Below are positions 55,169-64,000 of a DNA stretch of 64,000 bases, one piece after another; position 1 is the first letter of the stretch, and the number at the start of each line of letters is the position of its first letter. The notes below the pieces were generated by a model. It saw nothing but the letters and a program-made list of their open reading frames with translations. It was not told the origin of the DNA and did no database searches. This DNA comes from Ilex aquifolium (taxonomy: Eukaryota; Streptophyta; Magnoliopsida; Aquifoliales; Aquifoliaceae). The position numbers and the translations under genes were made by a program. Where the stretch lies: the NCBI GenBank assembly GCA_951799425.1, contig OX637391.1, positions 14,689,051 to 14,753,050 on the forward strand, written 5' to 3'.

Positions 55169-56575
55169 GAAACCATCTCAAGTCAAGGGCTCTACTGACT
55201 TATTAAAACCTATATTAAAAGCTCATCAGATAAAGGGGATGGGAGGTTTCGTTCCATAATTCCATTCATGTGCCACACACGCGCACACAAATACACACAT
55301 ATATATATAGAGAGAACAATAAGTTGTTTAGTAACAAAATTAGAATTATTATAATACTGACCAAAGATAAAAAAATCTAATTAGTTTCTTGGCAGTTTTG
55401 ATAGTTGTGATCATAATAAATTTACTACACTAAATAAACATTCCCACAGATATTTGGAATATTATAATAGCAAATTGCAATAAATCAAGAGTCGAGATTG
55501 TTTAGGGTATAACTACAATATTGAAAAGTTATTTTTTTGTGTCATATATTATTTTTTGGTCCAATGAAACTATGGAATTAAGTAGAAAAATGCAAGAATT
55601 TTAAAACAAATTTACTAAATTATGTCAGTTTTGAACTTATTTGTCAAACTATATCACTTTTTAAAAGTGGGGTTATTGATCCCGTTTTTTAACAAAAGCA
55701 TAACTGTTGACTCCGCTTTCGTTAAAATAACATGGGTAACGACCTCGCTTTTTAAATAAAAGTATAGTCTTCCCAACAATCACGACAATCACGTTTTTAA
55801 ATCAATATTTTTTCATAGACTATGTTTTTATTCCCCGTTTTAAAAAAAAAAATGTCTTATTTTGATAAATAAATTTCAAAGTATCGTAATTTAGCAATTT
55901 TGTTTTAAAATTATCATATTTTGGTACTTATTTATTATTATTTTTTTAAAGAGTGATATGGGATCATGAAGTTAACCGCCAAGTAACCTCATGTTAATGC
56001 TGAGTTACTCGTAGTAATATTTGTTATAGATACATCCATGGGTTACTCCATGAATAACAATTTTTGTAATTTCAAATTTTGATATAAAACTTAAAAATAA
56101 TGTCAAAATAAAGAAATTCAATAGCTATAATTACAATATTCTAATTAGACCATGTTATTGTTAGATGACTAAATCATCATGAATCACGTTGCTATATCTC
56201 AATAACATTATTCAAATGTTGGCAGTCACCGAGAAAGTGCCTGTGGTAACGAAGAAAATGACCTTTTCACACCCAACTTTCAAGGGGGTGTTATCAACAC
56301 CTTTTTAATGTTGTGGGCGGCGCTTTGCTGACGGCAATGGAAACAAGCAAGAAAACCACATCTTTCCGCGTCAAATAACTCATCCTCATTTACAGTATTG
56401 AAAAAATATTTTCGAATAGTAAGTTGTGGGTAAGAGATACACTTTTTTGTTTTTTATTTTCATATATTACCTAAGTTCTCTTTGTGGTATGTTTTTTATT
56501 GTTTGTTATAAAGTACAGAGTTTTAAATTTATTTTATAGTTAAAAATAATTTTTTTATAATAAAATTACAATCGA
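55169..56575. repeat. Host duplicated segment, copy A (right part)
   Basis: Together with 45035-45109 this is a diverged copy of 57795-61808. Shared stretches include TCAAGTMAAGGGCTCT next to the G4 site and TTGTGATCATAATAAATTT near 55410. Also shared are GGCGGCGCTTTGC near 56317 and a run of over 100 bp ending TTAAAAATAATTTTTTTATAAT near 56560. No gene was recognised. Confidence 0.75.
55574..55932. mobile_element. Fold-back MITE, about 360 bp, family uncertain
   Basis: The left part (AATTTTAAAACAAATTTACTAAATTA) and the reverse complement of the right part pair over roughly 100 bp with scattered mismatches. Exact ends and a duplication could not be fixed. Confidence 0.55.
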
Positions 56576-56649
56576 TAAAATCAATGTCAAAATTTCATTA
56601 ATTTCTAACTTTTCTACTATCGTCTGTCATTCACAAAGTCACATGACCA

Positions 56650-57010
56650 CTCTTTATATATCACCCTTCAAATATAAAATTTAAATATTATTTGATAAAA
56701 TTTAAAATTAATTAAATAAATTTAGTCTTAATATGATAAATTTAAATATTAATTTAGTTTTTATTTGATAAAATTATATATTAATTCAGTGTTGATTTGA
56801 TAAAATTTAATGTTAATTGAATAAATTTAAATGTTGCTTTAATGAAATTGAATGTTCATTTGGTGTTAAATTAAATAATTGACATTAATTTGATAAGGTT
56901 AAATGTTAAATTAATAGAATTTAATATATTAAATTTTAATTTAATAAAATTAAATTTCAATTTGGTGTTGATTTGATGAAATTAAATAATAATTTAATGT
57001 TAAATTAAAG
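56650..57010. repeat. Degenerate AT-rich tandem repeat
   Basis: Many diverged copies of a unit like TTTGATAAAATTAAATNTTAATTTGGTGTT, about 20-32 bp each. It is present only in host copy A and absent from the compared part of copy B. Confidence 0.65.
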
Positions 57011-57029
57011 AAATAATTTATTATGGATT

Positions 57030-57794
57030 AGAATCATGTGTATCAAAAAATTTCAATTTTATTCGTTTCATATACTATGACTTGATTACATGGAGAGAAA
57101 AGGAGCACATAGTTTCGAGAAAACAAGCATATAGTGCATGGACCGTCGACATGGAAATATGCTTGTTTGTGTCAAGTGGTTTTGGTTTTGGTTAGACACC
57201 TACCTCACTTCAAATCCACATAAAATCACACAAATTTGTGGTAGCAGCTACGTACGTGAAAATATGAGAGGGAACAAAAGTCTATATATGGATCGTCATG
57301 TATTCATAGTGATATAATTGATCCGACTAACAGAGATGACTTGAACATAAAATTAAAAAAAACAATAGTTTTAGGTTCCATCCTACCGCGGAGCTAAGAG
57401 GGACCATCCTTTCTGAATTTTTTTTAAAAATATATTACTTATATATTTTCATTTATTTGTTAGGTATATTTAAATGTGTTTGTCCTATCATTTTCTTATC
57501 ATATCAATTAGTATAGCCTATAATTAAATTACTATAAACTTGCGCACACCCTTCGAACACATTGTGTACATATTTAGATAAATTGTTGATAAAATGGACT
57601 CATTTTGTAGTTATTTAAGCTATGAAAATTGTGAAAACTTAGTGAATTGTTGAATGTGTTTTCAAAATATAAAAGTCTGTTGGGGTCAACTATAAATTAT
57701 TGCAACTAGCTTTATTTTTCGTAAAGGGTTCGCTAATTAATCTCTTTTTTTTTTTGTGTATATATAATATGTACATTGGCATTTAACCCTTTTT
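57030..57794. other. Noncoding DNA, nothing recognised
   Basis: AT-rich sequence between the degenerate array and host copy B. No open frame or bounded element. Confidence 0.55.
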
Positions 57795-58535
57795 GTATTT
57801 TTGACATGATCTTAGAAGACTGCTTACGATGGAGACTCAAGTTGCTGTCTTGTCCTCTTAATGAGAAACCATATCAAGTAAAGGGCTCTAGAGAGGAGAG
57901 ACTTCACCGAATAACTCTTTTCAAACCTATATTAAAACCTCATTAGATACGTGTAAGCATTGAGTATACCCTATTGAGTTATTTATACCTAAATAATGGA
58001 ATGTAGATTTTCTTTTTCTTGGGTGTTCTTGTATGAGTATTTTCTAGGGACTAACATTTGTGGACAAAGACTTAAATATAATCGCAAAAGGCCACAATCT
58101 ATTTGTAGCAAGCTAATCTGAAGAAAAATTACCTAGCTAGCATTTGATAACACTTTTTTTAGTTAAATTTTTAAGCAAAAATAATACATAAAAATCAAAA
58201 CATATTTGATTAGTATGTAACAAAAGTGATCTATACAAATCTTAATACATAAATGATATACTTTTTTTTTTCTTTTTTCCCTTGTGTGAACTTATTCCTT
58301 TCTAATATGTGAAAATTAGTGTAAGGGCCACATTTCTACCATTTAAAAAAATTAATTATTGAGGGTGAAAATTTAGAATTTTAAAATCTTTCAGGATACA
58401 AAAGACAATTTACTAAAAAAAACAAATGCTAGTTACCCGAAATACTTAAAATTTAAAAAGCAAGACATTTTTTATAACAGAACATTAAACAACATCTTAT
58501 CCTAAGCAAATATAAAAAATAGAAAGGCAAAAATA

Positions 58536-59035
58536 GAGTAAATTATATTTTATCCTCTTGAACTATTATCTTTGTTTCACTTTGTATCCTCAACTATAAA
58601 ATTTCTCATATTAAACCATAAATTATCAATTTTGTTTCATAACACTCCAATAGATAACGTCAAACTTGAAAATCTGTCAAATGAGGGAGGAAAACTCTAA
58701 AGGGTTTTTCGCCAAGTACCTAGAAACACTTTATTTTACCTCTTTTGCAATCAAATAGTTGTTGGGAAGAAAAAAAAAATTTGGATTTTAGGAAGAACAA
58801 AGCCATGGATGTGTAATTTTCTTAATTTTTAACGTGCACATGTGTAATAGGCAGTCGCTTATTGGCAGTATAGACCACTCACATGCGTATTTACAGTTAA
58901 AAAATTGGCAGTCGTTATTTATTGGAGTGATATGAAACATAATTAATACTTTAGGGTGTAATATAAAAAAATTTACAGTTAAAGGTACAAAATTAAATAA
59001 AAGTAATAGTTCAAGGGGTGATATGTAATTTACCC
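58536..59035. mobile_element. Mutator-like MITE, 500 bp, 9-bp TSD GCAAAAATA
   Basis: Long inverted ends (GTAAATTATATTTTATCCTC and the reverse complement of GGGTGATATGTAATTTAC) extend for more than 50 bp with mismatches. A perfect 9-bp duplication GCAAAAATA lies at 58527-58535 and 59036-59044. The 9-bp length fits the Mutator superfamily. No transposase. Confidence 0.87.
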
Positions 59036-59127
59036 GCAAAAATACATAGTTCAATATTTGGAGGTCTGCAACCGGAAGTATTCATATATGGTGGCGATTC
59101 GATTTGTGCCATCTCAATTTTATTTTG

Positions 59128-59846
59128 GGAGAATTACACCTAGACCTCTTAAAGTTTGTTATTTAATTATTTAGACTCCTAATATTTAAAATATTACACA
59201 CAGACCTCCTAAGGTTTGTACGTGTATAACACTTAGATTTCAGTCGTCAATGTCTATTAGTCTATCTATTAGTAAATTATACTCATACTCCTAAAGTTTT
59301 TAGACGTAGAATATTTAGATCCCTTAAGTTTAAAATATTATACTTAAATAAAAAATACTTCAATCAAATATAAAATATCAAATATTTTAAATTTTTCAAC
59401 CAAAATTCATGATCTATTATTTTATTTATTAAAATCAAAATAAAAAATAAAAATTTATTTTTAAAAAAAAATCATAATTAGTATACAATTATACTATCTA
59501 TTAGAATAAAACTAAAAAAAATCAAACAAGAGGTCAAACCATAATGGAGAAAATATCTTATATCTTTTAATTGGAGTAACTTGGTCGTTTAATAGATTTC
59601 GTTAGTTCTATAACTAGTAAGGGTTTAAATGTAATATTTTAAATTTGAAATGTCTAAATATTACATACCTATAAATTTTAGAAAGTCTGAGTATAATTTA
59701 TTAACGGATATACTAACGGACATTAACGGCAAGGGTCTAAGTGCTACACGCGTACAAACTTTAAGGAGTCTGTATATAATATTTCAAATATTAGGAGTTT
59801 TAAGTTATTAAGTGACAAACTTTAGAAAGTCTGAATTTAATTCTCC
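59128..59846. mobile_element. Fold-back MITE, about 719 bp
   Basis: Starts GGAGAATTACACCTAGACCT and ends with the inverse form AATTTAATTCTCC. The ends pair for about 40 bp, and internal arms (TACTCATACTCCTAAAGTTT and its inverse near 59685) extend the symmetry. No convincing target duplication was found, so the superfamily (perhaps Mutator-like) is open. Confidence 0.7.
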
Positions 59847-61447
59847 TAATATTTGGTTACATTATTGACGAGGACAATGTTGAAAAACAAACAATTGTCA
59901 TTAACAATTCTAGTTGGTCACACTGATAAGGGGTCACAGTATAATATTCCAAAACAAAGAAGGAATCACTATATTTGTCAAACATGTGAATGGGTCACAG
60001 TGTGATTGACCCTACTTACAATCATTTCAAATCTCTAATTATATTCTATTGGACTAATTGAAACAAAATTAGGTTAGTTGCACAAGGATAGACCCAAGTA
60101 TTAGAATAGGCTTGAATCCGTGAGATACTCTTTTTTTAACACTTGTCACATGAAATTAAAATTATATCAAATAGATGTAAAAAATATATTAGAAATTGTA
60201 TGACTCTTGGGTCAATCCTTGAATGAGATCAGAAATCATGACCAATATTGAACGAAAACAAATAAAAAATCTGGTTAAGTATGGCACCAGATAGGAATTG
60301 GAGGACCAAGACAAGAAACGATGATAACGAAGCGGCTTTGTTATGCAGTTGAAAGTTGAAAATTATAATATGAATAAGAAGAGCCTTAAAGTTGTCACCA
60401 AGGGGTAGCCATCAAACATTGAAATCTCATTAGTTTCTTAGATTGGCAGATATGGTTGTTGTGATCGTAATAAATTTTCTACACCAAATAAACATTCCCC
60501 TAGACATCTATTTAATAAGATAGTTAACATATCAAATTTTATCTCCATATATTTTTTTCTATCATAAGTTAAATTATTTAATTTTTGATTAATTTGTGAT
60601 TCAATATAATTTTTATCTCAGACAATGTTCTTATATGCTAACGCACACATATTGGAATTTTTTTAAAGTCAAATGTTATATTAATAAGTTAGAAAATTAA
60701 ATCAAATTTATGATAAAAGGAATTAAACGTTACGTTGGGCTCAAATTCTATTTATAAACATACCGAAAACTATAACACTTTTTTACAAATTTAGATACAC
60801 TATAATATTTTTTTCATTCATTTTTTTTTTTTGAAAGATCATCTATTATTAATAAGTGAATGACCAACTTGTATATAAAGATCTTACTATAATTTACAAT
60901 AAATAATCCGTCAAGTAAAAAAAAAAAGAACTAAAAGTTACTTAACGGTATGTGAGGTTAATATAAAGAGTAAGAGCAATTCTATTGAGACATAATTTAT
61001 TAACCTAATTTGTTGACCTAATTCACTATGAGCTTTGGATTGATTATGGAACAATGTTATTGAAATCACATCATTATGTTAATAAATTTAATCAAATAAT
61101 GCTATTGGAATGTTAAAAAAAAACCACACCTAACTCTTTATAAATGTGGTGGGCGGCGCTTTGCAGACGGCGATGGAAACAAGCAGGAAATGAAAACGCA
61201 TTATTTTTCCATCCGCAGTAAAATAATGCAAAAATTTCATCCACACTCTTTCTAGTTAGGTCTAAATTCAATGACATCTTTTACCGATTCTGAAACTTCA
61301 CTACACCCCTTATGGTTTATACTTTTAAATTAAAGACACCCTCTTAACGGTAATTTTTAACTCTGTCAGTACAAAAAATAGCGGTTTGCCTATAAATTTT
61401 TTGAAAATTTCAAAACTACCTTTCTTTATATAAATATACTAAATTGC

Positions 61448-61625
61448 CCTTATGCAATTTTTTTTCATGCAAATATTTTTAATTTTTTTCATGCAATTGT
61501 TTTTAATTTTTTTAATACAGTTTTTTTTTTTTAATTTTTTTCATGCATTTTTTTTTTTAATATTTTTTCATGCAGATTGTTTTAATTTTTTTCATGCAAA
61601 ATTTTTAAAATTTATTTCATCTAAA
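61448..61625. repeat. T-rich tandem repeat (TTTTTCATGCAA unit)
   Basis: TTTTTCATGC recurs at least five times, separated by T-rich spacers of about 20-35 bp. It makes a low-complexity Phe-rich frame that is not a gene. The stretch is missing from host copy A. Confidence 0.8.
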
Positions 61626-61808
61626 ATACCCGTTAGACTATTAAGTCATTAAGTCAATTTTCTTATAAGTTGTTGGGGAAGAGATACACTTTTCGGTTTC
61701 TTATTTTCTTATATTACCTAAATTCCTTCTGTGGTATGTTTTTTGTTGTTCATTATAAAGTATAGGGTTTTAAATTTATTTTATAGTTAAAAATAATTTT
61801 TTTATAAT

Positions 61809-62543
61809 TGATGATACCTAAAATAAACCCCCGACATGAGCTCGGGAAGTGAGCTCAGCTCGGGAGCTCAGGTAAGATACGCTGAGCCCCTCCAGTCATA
61901 GCTTGAGCTCATCCAGCCGGTATCAGAGCTCCTCCAGGTAAGAGAATAGGAGAGAGAGGCAAGAAGGCAGCTAGATGACAACAGGCACCCCTGAAGTAGG
62001 GGTCAAGCTGGAATCAAGGCATAAAACCCTCAACCAACCAAGATCCTCTCTAAGTAATTAAGGAGGATCCCCAGGTAAGAGGCAAAGATCTCGGGATATA
62101 GACCATGGAAGCCAATCGAATGGAGTTATGGTAATTCTGGGATCGAAGAGGGAAAGATACGGGAAATCCCTTCATTATAGGAAGAAAATTCGGATTAGAG
62201 GTAAGCAAGAGGCTATAAGAGAGGGGTGAGGCCTCCGTTGAAGGGGATGGGCATTAGAGCCACGAAAAACCCTAATTTCCTCCAGATCACACTGTAATAC
62301 ATTCAACACCATAAGTAAGAAGAAAAGGAGCTAGAGACTCCATTACTGAGTGGACTAGCCGAGCTCAGGCCGGTGAACCACTATAATTCTGTCGTGTTAT
62401 CATCCCTATCCTCATTCCCCCAAACACTAACCAGCATTATTATATATGAGCCATGTAGCTCAGACACTCCACTTAGCCCCAAGAAAATTGTTCATACGAG
62501 TTAATCTTGTTCAATAGCTCATTCGCGTAGATTTACACCATCA
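61809..62543 (+). repeat. G3 5' LTR, 735 bp
   Basis: TGATGATACC...TACACCATCA, two bases shorter than the G2 LTRs and of the same family. A TATA-like TATAAGAG begins at 62214. Confidence 0.92.
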
Positions 62544-62563
62544 GTTTGGCGCCGTCTGTGGGA
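62544..62563 (+). other. G3 primer binding site
   Basis: GTTTGGCGCCGTCTGTGGGA, identical to the G1 site. Confidence 0.8.
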
Positions 62564-62605
62564 AGGACTGTTCCTATTACAAATAAGCTGATCTCTCAGT
62601 GACTG

Positions 62606-64000
62606 ATGGTAACAACTCGAAATATGAGCAGAAGTCAAACAAACCTACCACGAGTGCAAGATCAGCAGGAAGCCACCAACGGCAGACAACCCGAAAACAT
62701 CCAAGAGACTAATTCCCTCATTAATAACGAGATGGGGGCCCTTCGCCTGGTCAACCAACGCCTGCTAAAGGAAAATGCAGAGCTGTCAAAGCTCATACAA
62801 CGCCCACAGGAGGCAAGACCGGCCCAAGAAGGCCAGAATAATCCCCCTCATAGGGAACAACGACACTGGGACCCCCTTAGAGAGGTCAACAAAGGAGGAG
62901 AAAACAGCCAGACCAGGGGGCATGTTCCTTACCTACCCCCTAGGAATGGCCACAACGAGGAAGTGCAAAGTCAGAACGATGGGGGTGAGAGGGACGATTT
63001 TTTCCCTTACCCGCAAGACAGGAGAGAACAGCACTGGGAGCAACGCTTCAAAGACATCCAGCAAGAGCTCAACCACATGAAAGAGGCTGTAAAGAGCAAG
63101 GCTCCGGTTACAATGGATGTCCTGGTACAACAAACCGAGTCCCCATTCACCTCTGGTGTGCTACACTTTCCTCTCCCACCAAAGTTCAGAATGCCGCAAA
63201 TAGAGGTCTTTGAGGGAACGAAAGATCCAGTAGATCATCTCAACACCTACAAGAACCAGATGGAGCTGCATGGATACCAGAATCCTGTACGTTGCAGAGC
63301 TTTTGCCATCACATTGAAAGGCTCTGCCCTAGCCTGGTTTCACAGGCTCCCACCAGCCTCGATCTCATCCTTTGAAGAACTCTCGATAGCTTTCGTATCT
63401 CACTTTATAGGAGCCCGGATATATAGAAAGCCAAGCTACCACCTACTGAATGTGAAACAGGGGCCCCAAGAAAACCTGAGGTCCTATGTCCAAAGGTTCA
63501 ACTCGGAGACACTAAAAGTTGACGTCCCAGACGAAAAATTTGCCATAACTGCCTTTATTGCAGGGTTAGGAGTGCAATCAAAGGATCTAATGTTCTCTAT
63601 ATCGAAGAACCCTCAAGCAAGCATGGCTGAGGTGTTAGCCAAGGCAGAAAAGTATATAAATGGTGAAGAGGCACTCCTCTCCAAGGTGGAAGGTACGCCC
63701 ACACGAAGGGAGAAGGAAAAAGAAGAGAAGAAAAGGGACCAAAGTCCAAGGAAAGAAAAGGGGAGAGAAAGGTCTCCAAGGAGGGATAGAGATCGCTCCC
63801 CAAAGAGAAGAGGAAATGTCAGAGATCACCTGGGCCCCATGCAGCCTGAACTACAGCCCAGATACGGACCTCAACTATTCACCCCACTCACTGCCGCTGT
63901 GTCACAAGTTCTGTATGGAGGTCCAAAACGAGAAGTTCTTAAGATGGCCACCTCGGATGAAGGCAGATCCGGCCAAGAGAGACCCCACAAAGTATTGCGA
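62606..64000 (+). CDS. G3 gag, partial, with a late one-base insertion
   Basis: Starts MVTTRNMSRSQ, 62 bases after the LTR, and is open to the window edge. It has a Gln/Asn-rich N-terminus, a coiled-coil-like LRLVNQRLLKENAELSKL, the gag core with LKGSALAWFHRLPP, YVQRFNSETLKVDVPDEKF, and a long Lys/Glu/Arg/Ser linker (RSPRRDRDRSPKRR). Compared with G2, an extra G near 63917 (TATGGAGG for TATGAGG) shifts the frame just before the zinc-knuckle region. The last roughly 28 codons are therefore out of register. It is otherwise the best preserved gag in the window. Confidence 0.85.
   Translation, partial: MVTTRNMSRSQTNLPRVQDQQEATNGRQPENIQETNSLINNEMGALRLVNQRLLKENAELSKLIQRPQEARPAQEGQNNPPHREQRHWDPLREVNKGGENSQTRGHVPYLPPRNGHNEEVQSQNDGGERDDFFPYPQDRREQHWEQRFKDIQQELNHMKEAVKSKAPVTMDVLVQQTESPFTSGVLHFPLPPKFRMPQIEVFEGTKDPVDHLNTYKNQMELHGYQNPVRCRAFAITLKGSALAWFHRLPPASISSFEELSIAFVSHFIGARIYRKPSYHLLNVKQGPQENLRSYVQRFNSETLKVDVPDEKFAITAFIAGLGVQSKDLMFSISKNPQASMAEVLAKAEKYINGEEALLSKVEGTPTRREKEKEEKKRDQSPRKEKGRERSPRRDRDRSPKRRGNVRDHLGPMQPELQPRYGPQLFTPLTAAVSQVLYGGPKREVLKMATSDEGRSGQERPHKVLR

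Larger units (their letters stand above)
57795..61808. repeat. Host duplicated segment, copy B (with later insertions)
   Basis: Paralog of 45035-45109 plus 55169-56575. It keeps the sequence across the G4 target site uninterrupted (about 57860-57875). It is longer because of MITEs at 58536 and 59128 and a T-rich insertion at about 61240-61665. The homology to copy A runs exactly to 61808, where G3 is inserted. 57966-58526 and 59847-60420 hold no recognised gene. Confidence 0.7.
61809..64000 (+). mobile_element. G3: Ty3/gypsy Tat-like retrotransposon, 5' 2.2 kb (runs off the window)
   Basis: LTR 61809-62543, primer site, then gag to the window end. The LTR and gag are close to G2. The flank before it ends ATAAT; host copy A continues past this point without an LTR, which confirms the left boundary. 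The right end is outside the window. Confidence 0.93.

Noticed and set aside
61452..61652. Phe-rich membrane-like ORF
   Set aside because: Produced by a T-rich tandem repeat; no start context or homologous frame.
1..64000. tRNA, rRNA, CRISPR or bacterial-type operons
   Set aside because: No cloverleaf, rRNA block, spacer-repeat array or compact gene cluster was recognised on either strand.

Overview
The window looks like intergenic DNA of a flowering plant, most likely a eudicot. It is AT-rich, it holds one ordinary three-exon plant gene, and most of the rest is transposable elements inserted into one another. About 75% of the 64 kb is LTR retrotransposon. No bacterial, organellar or viral gene was recognised, and no tRNA, rRNA or CRISPR array.

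Layout. 1-4884 resembles the 3' part of a Helitron: exon-like segments without open frames, ending in a hairpin plus CTAGT. 5623-6017 is a hAT-like terminus and host DNA. 6018-23544 is a Ty1/copia element (330-bp LTRs, TSD AGGCA) whose gag is split by a complete Ty3/gypsy element, here G1 (6908-19430, 715-bp LTRs, TSD AAGAT). 23545-27374 carries small DNA transposons and the only clear host gene, a C2-domain ABA-related (CAR) protein on the minus strand (24522-26249). 27380-41073 is a second gypsy element on the minus strand, G2 (737-bp LTRs, TSD TAATC), with a 720-bp hAT MITE inside its gag-protease region. 41079-45109 is noncoding with three well-bounded MITEs (Tourist-like, hAT, CACTA). 45110-55168 is a third, more divergent gypsy element on the minus strand, G4 (LTRs 670/662 bp, TSD GAAAC). 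55174-61808 is noncoding and contains two diverged copies of one host sequence plus several fold-back MITEs. 61809-64000 is the first 2.2 kb of another gypsy element, G3, of the G2 family on the plus strand.

How the parts work together. G1, G2 and G4 have the same plan. A sense gag-protease-RT-RNase H-integrase region begins next to a TGGCGCC-type primer site. It is followed by a short tandem repeat array, and then by one or two genes on the opposite strand running from near the 3' LTR back toward the array. The antisense genes have introns whose splice phases match, acidic and coiled-coil C-terminal parts, and a shared G-(L/V)-R-(F/L)-P block of the kind found in 'putative gypsy type transposon' proteins. 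This fits the Tat-like branch of plant Ty3/gypsy elements, where antisense ORFs are known. In every complete element the sense polyprotein is broken, largely by C-to-T or G-to-A nonsense changes. One antisense gene (G2, 32115-33205) is fully open after splicing.

All boundaries, target-site duplications and mismatch counts were read by eye. Family assignments rest on motifs and remembered family features, not on database searches.
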